Under the pieces are notes generated by a model. The model had not been told where the DNA came from. It saw nothing but the letters and a program-made list of their open reading frames with translations, and made no database searches. This document shows positions 62,107-64,000 of a DNA stretch of 64,000 nt, piece after piece. This DNA is from an uncultured Litoreibacter sp. (GTDB taxonomy: Bacteria > Pseudomonadota > Alphaproteobacteria > Rhodobacterales > Rhodobacteraceae): NCBI GenBank assembly GCA_947504205.1, contig CANNGL010000001.1, forward strand, positions 124,001 to 188,000, in the 5' to 3' direction. Position 1 is the first letter of the stretch. Every line of letters begins with the position of its first letter. A program made the translations under genes and the position numbers.

Positions 62107-62972
62107 GCCACGGTCTCTGTCTGTGCAAATCTTGTCGCGATAGCGGTGCGGGCCTCGGAGCCCAGGGGACGGAGCGGTGCACGCACATGGCCCCAGTCTG
62201 GGTTCCCCGTCATTGCGACCATCGCTTGTTTCAAAGCTGGAATAACGGGGTAGGATACGATCAGATCAACATCTGCTGACAAGGCTGCATCATGTCTGTG
62301 GGTTTCAAACAGCGTGGTCAGGCGGGCAGGATGAAGGTTTGCCATGCCGCAGATGGAGCCGGCACCGCCCATCGCCGCGGCTTTGTGCAACAGCCGTTCA
62401 TCCCCGACCAGAACAGGAATGTTGCGCTGCTCCAGCACCGCGCGGGTCTCGGACCACTGTCCCGCGCTGTCTTTCAGAGCCACGACGCGATCAGGAAATG
62501 CTGCACGAAGGCGCGTGATCAGTTCAAGCGACAAGGGCACTTGGGTGATTTGCGGGATGTGGTAGAGGATGAACTCTGCAGACGGGTCAGCAGCGTCGAG
62601 CAATCTTGTATGCCAATCAAATAGCCCGTCGTCATCGAGACCTTTGAAATAGAATGGCGGCAATAGCAGAAATCTGTTTATGCCGAGATCAACGCCCTGT
62701 TGAACTTGCCGCGCTACATCCGAGATGGCCGTCGCGCAAAGGCCAAGTGTGAAGCAGTCCGCAGGCAGCCCGCTGTCCAGCAGCGCGCGAATTGCGCTCT
62801 GCCTTTCGTTCATCCCAATCGAGGCCCCTTCGCCTGTGGTACCAAAAAGCGTGATCCCTTTGAGCCCATGGTCGAGCAACTGGTTGGCGTGCTGGCTCAT
62901 CAGCGGGAGGTTAAGCCGACCATCCCCATGAAAGGGCGTGAGCAATGCAACAGAAATGCCAAAATGCGCGAT
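62103..62972 (-). CDS. DapA/dihydrodipicolinate synthase-family aldolase
   Basis: A 289-residue class I aldolase of the DHDPS/NAL family. Motifs: G-T-T-G-E-G-A near residues 44-50, catalytic Tyr in I-L-Y-H-I-P-Q, and Schiff-base Lys in V-A-L-K-D-S-A-G. No ATG, GTG or TTG fits the family start. An AGGGAGG lies 5 nt before ATC at 62972, which gives A-H-F-G-I-S-V-A-L-L-T-P-F, the usual family start. The open frame to 63179 would cover the operator region. Substrate unknown; aldol cleavage or dehydration of a sugar acid-like compound is likely. Confidence 0.86.
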   Translation of the reverse strand: MAHFGISVALLTPFHGDGRLNLPLMSQHANQLLDHGLKGITLFGTTGEGASIGMNERQSAIRALLDSGLPADCFTLGLCATAISDVARQVQQGVDLGINRFLLLPPFYFKGLDDDGLFDWHTRLLDAADPSAEFILYHIPQITQVPLSLELITRLRAAFPDRVVALKDSAGQWSETRAVLEQRNIPVLVGDERLLHKAAAMGGAGSICGMANLHPARLTTLFETHRHDAALSADVDLIVSYPVIPALKQAMVAMTGNPDWGHVRAPLRPLGSEARTAIATRFAQTETVA

Positions 62973-63040
62973 AGTCGCCTCCCTGACAATCGGCGGGTGG
63001 TTTGCGAGTCGAGGGTTCAGCGTACTGGCTACAAGTTGAT

Positions 63041-63053
63041 TGTCAACGTAACA
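63041..63053. promoter_or_regulatory. Probable GntR operator between DapA-family and PhyH genes
   Basis: TGTCAACGTAACA is an imperfect inverted repeat (TGT.A/T.ACA) in the divergent gap, the most likely binding site of the operon's GntR regulator. Confidence 0.4.
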
Positions 63054-63096
63054 TGTTAGAGCTACCATTAGGCAGCCAAACGAAAGATCAGGTGGG

Positions 63097-64000
63097 ATGA
63101 CGCCAGAGCAAACACATTCACTGTCCTTGAATGGTGCGGCCGTACCCCCGGAAATGGTTGGGGGTCTTGTACCGGCCAATCCAAAAGGTGACCTGGCTCA
63201 ACAGCTGGAGCAACGTGGCTATCTTTTCTTGCGCGGCGTTCATAACGCCAACGAGGTCGAGGCTGCTCGGCTGGAAGTGCTGCGCCGTTTGGCCGACGTT
63301 GGCGAAATCAAAGCCCCGGCAGAAGATGGCATTGCGTCGGGCACCTCCAGTCGCCGGGAGGCGTACCCGACGAAGCAGAAATTGGGCGAATTTTGGCGAT
63401 CAGTCAGTGACGGCCCAGCGGTGAGGGCTGTCATTAACGGCCCGCGTATCACTCGGACGATGAGTCAGCTTTTTCGAGAGCCAGCCCGACATTTTACCTT
63501 CGCTTGGTTGCGCGCGATGGCTACTGGTCGCGCAAGCCCACTGCACATCGACCATCCTTACATGAACCGTGGGTCTGACCGCCTGGTCACGTGCTGGACG
63601 CCTCTGTGTGATATCGATTTGTACAATGGTCCGCTCTACATCCTCGAAGGGTCGCATGAATGGTCCGACATCCGACAGGCCTTTGAGGGACATGACGTCG
63701 ATCGTGACCCGTCACGTCCGGGGCATATCGAAGAAGCGCCGATTTCTTTGGCCAAGCGTAAGAGCAGCCGACTGCTGACCGCAGACTTTGTGCGAGGTGA
63801 TTGCCTGATCTTTGGTATGTTCACGGTACACGGATCGTTCGACAACAACGCCACAAATGGGGCCGTCCGGCTGTCTTGTGACACGCGGTTTCAACCCGAA
63901 GCTGACCCGATGGACGAGCGGTTCTCCGGGCCGGACCCGCGCGCTCATAATGATCTTGGTTATGCTTGCCTCTCCGCATCACTTCCGATGACTGAAACAG
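63097..64000 (+). CDS. Phytanoyl-CoA dioxygenase (PhyH) family protein, partial at window end
   Basis: An open frame from ATG at 63097 (preceded by AGGTGGG) runs past the end of the window, at least 301 residues. Iron ligands His150 and Asp152 (L-H-I-D-H-P) and His245 (V-H-G-S) and Arg258 for 2-oxoglutarate are visible. The long N-terminal region (about 1-100) is helical. Divergent from the DapA-family gene and likely co-regulated by the GntR protein. The missing 3' end cannot be assessed. Confidence 0.9.
   Translation, partial: MTPEQTHSLSLNGAAVPPEMVGGLVPANPKGDLAQQLEQRGYLFLRGVHNANEVEAARLEVLRRLADVGEIKAPAEDGIASGTSSRREAYPTKQKLGEFWRSVSDGPAVRAVINGPRITRTMSQLFREPARHFTFAWLRAMATGRASPLHIDHPYMNRGSDRLVTCWTPLCDIDLYNGPLYILEGSHEWSDIRQAFEGHDVDRDPSRPGHIEEAPISLAKRKSSRLLTADFVRGDCLIFGMFTVHGSFDNNATNGAVRLSCDTRFQPEADPMDERFSGPDPRAHNDLGYACLSASLPMTET

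Noticed and set aside
62973-63179. N-terminal extension of the DapA-family protein to 63179 or 63068
   Set aside because: It covers the divergent regulatory region and has no family similarity; a good ribosome site lies further down.

Overview
The window reads as chromosomal DNA of a marine Alphaproteobacterium, most likely Rhodobacterales (Roseobacter group). This rests on gene content rather than a marker gene: a GapR/DUF2312 protein, a TRAP transporter, several ABC importers each with its own regulator, YeeE/YedE plus persulfide dioxygenase genes, and moderately GC-rich codon use throughout. Genes are densely packed, often with ATGA or TGATG stop/start overlaps. I see no phage, plasmid, insertion sequence or CRISPR array. 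One tRNA-Thr(TGT) lies at 16820-16895.

Layout. (1) 25-5249, minus strand: a tight nine-gene run of persulfide dioxygenase, two YeeE/YedE sulfur-transport halves, a DUF442 phosphatase/sulfurtransferase-like protein, a three-subunit cobalt nitrile hydratase-family enzyme that looks like thiocyanate hydrolase, an EamA exporter and a lipid A-type acyltransferase. (2) 5437-10079: an ACAD10/11-type acyl-CoA dehydrogenase divergent from an APH-type kinase and a FadJ-like multifunctional enzyme, a set resembling 4-hydroxyacyl-CoA catabolism. (3) 10231-15017: a sugar-type ABC importer plus an acetyltransferase. (4) 15099-18284: small membrane proteins, GapR, the tRNA, an NTF2-like protein and an XRE/membrane-protein pair behind a long inverted repeat. 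(5) 18428-26839: an electrophile or redox stress island (two glutathione transferases, four SDRs, an AhpD-like protein, SRPBCC, DUF1330 and VOC proteins) with an HxlR regulator. Five promoter-operator elements with identical internal spacing recur through this island. (6) 27003-34498: a GDPD phosphodiesterase, a membrane AraC regulator, a VOC gene broken by one stop codon, a TetR/DM13 pair, an old-yellow-enzyme and an IPNS-like dioxygenase.

(7) 34506-45703: an AraC-controlled cluster with a PhyH dioxygenase, an MBL protein with an altered metal motif, a family-5 ABC importer and a GH38 alpha-mannosidase, plausibly for uptake and breakdown of an alpha-mannoside. (8) 45754-48494: a DUF4275-like protein, a Nudix hydrolase and a Pit phosphate transporter. 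(9) 48611-54191: a polyamine-type ABC importer with a hydantoin/Asp-Glu racemase under a divergent FCD-GntR regulator. (10) 54188-58227: a GNAT protein, an ankyrin protein and a MATE exporter. (11) 58431-64000: a TRAP transporter, a GntR regulator, a DapA-family lyase that seems to start at ATC, and a divergent PhyH dioxygenase that runs off the window.

Two patterns stand out across the whole window. All four solute-binding-protein genes that precede their permease genes are followed by a strong stem-loop before the next transporter gene. The HxlR-linked operator has five copies in which two motifs keep exactly the same 24-nt offset.
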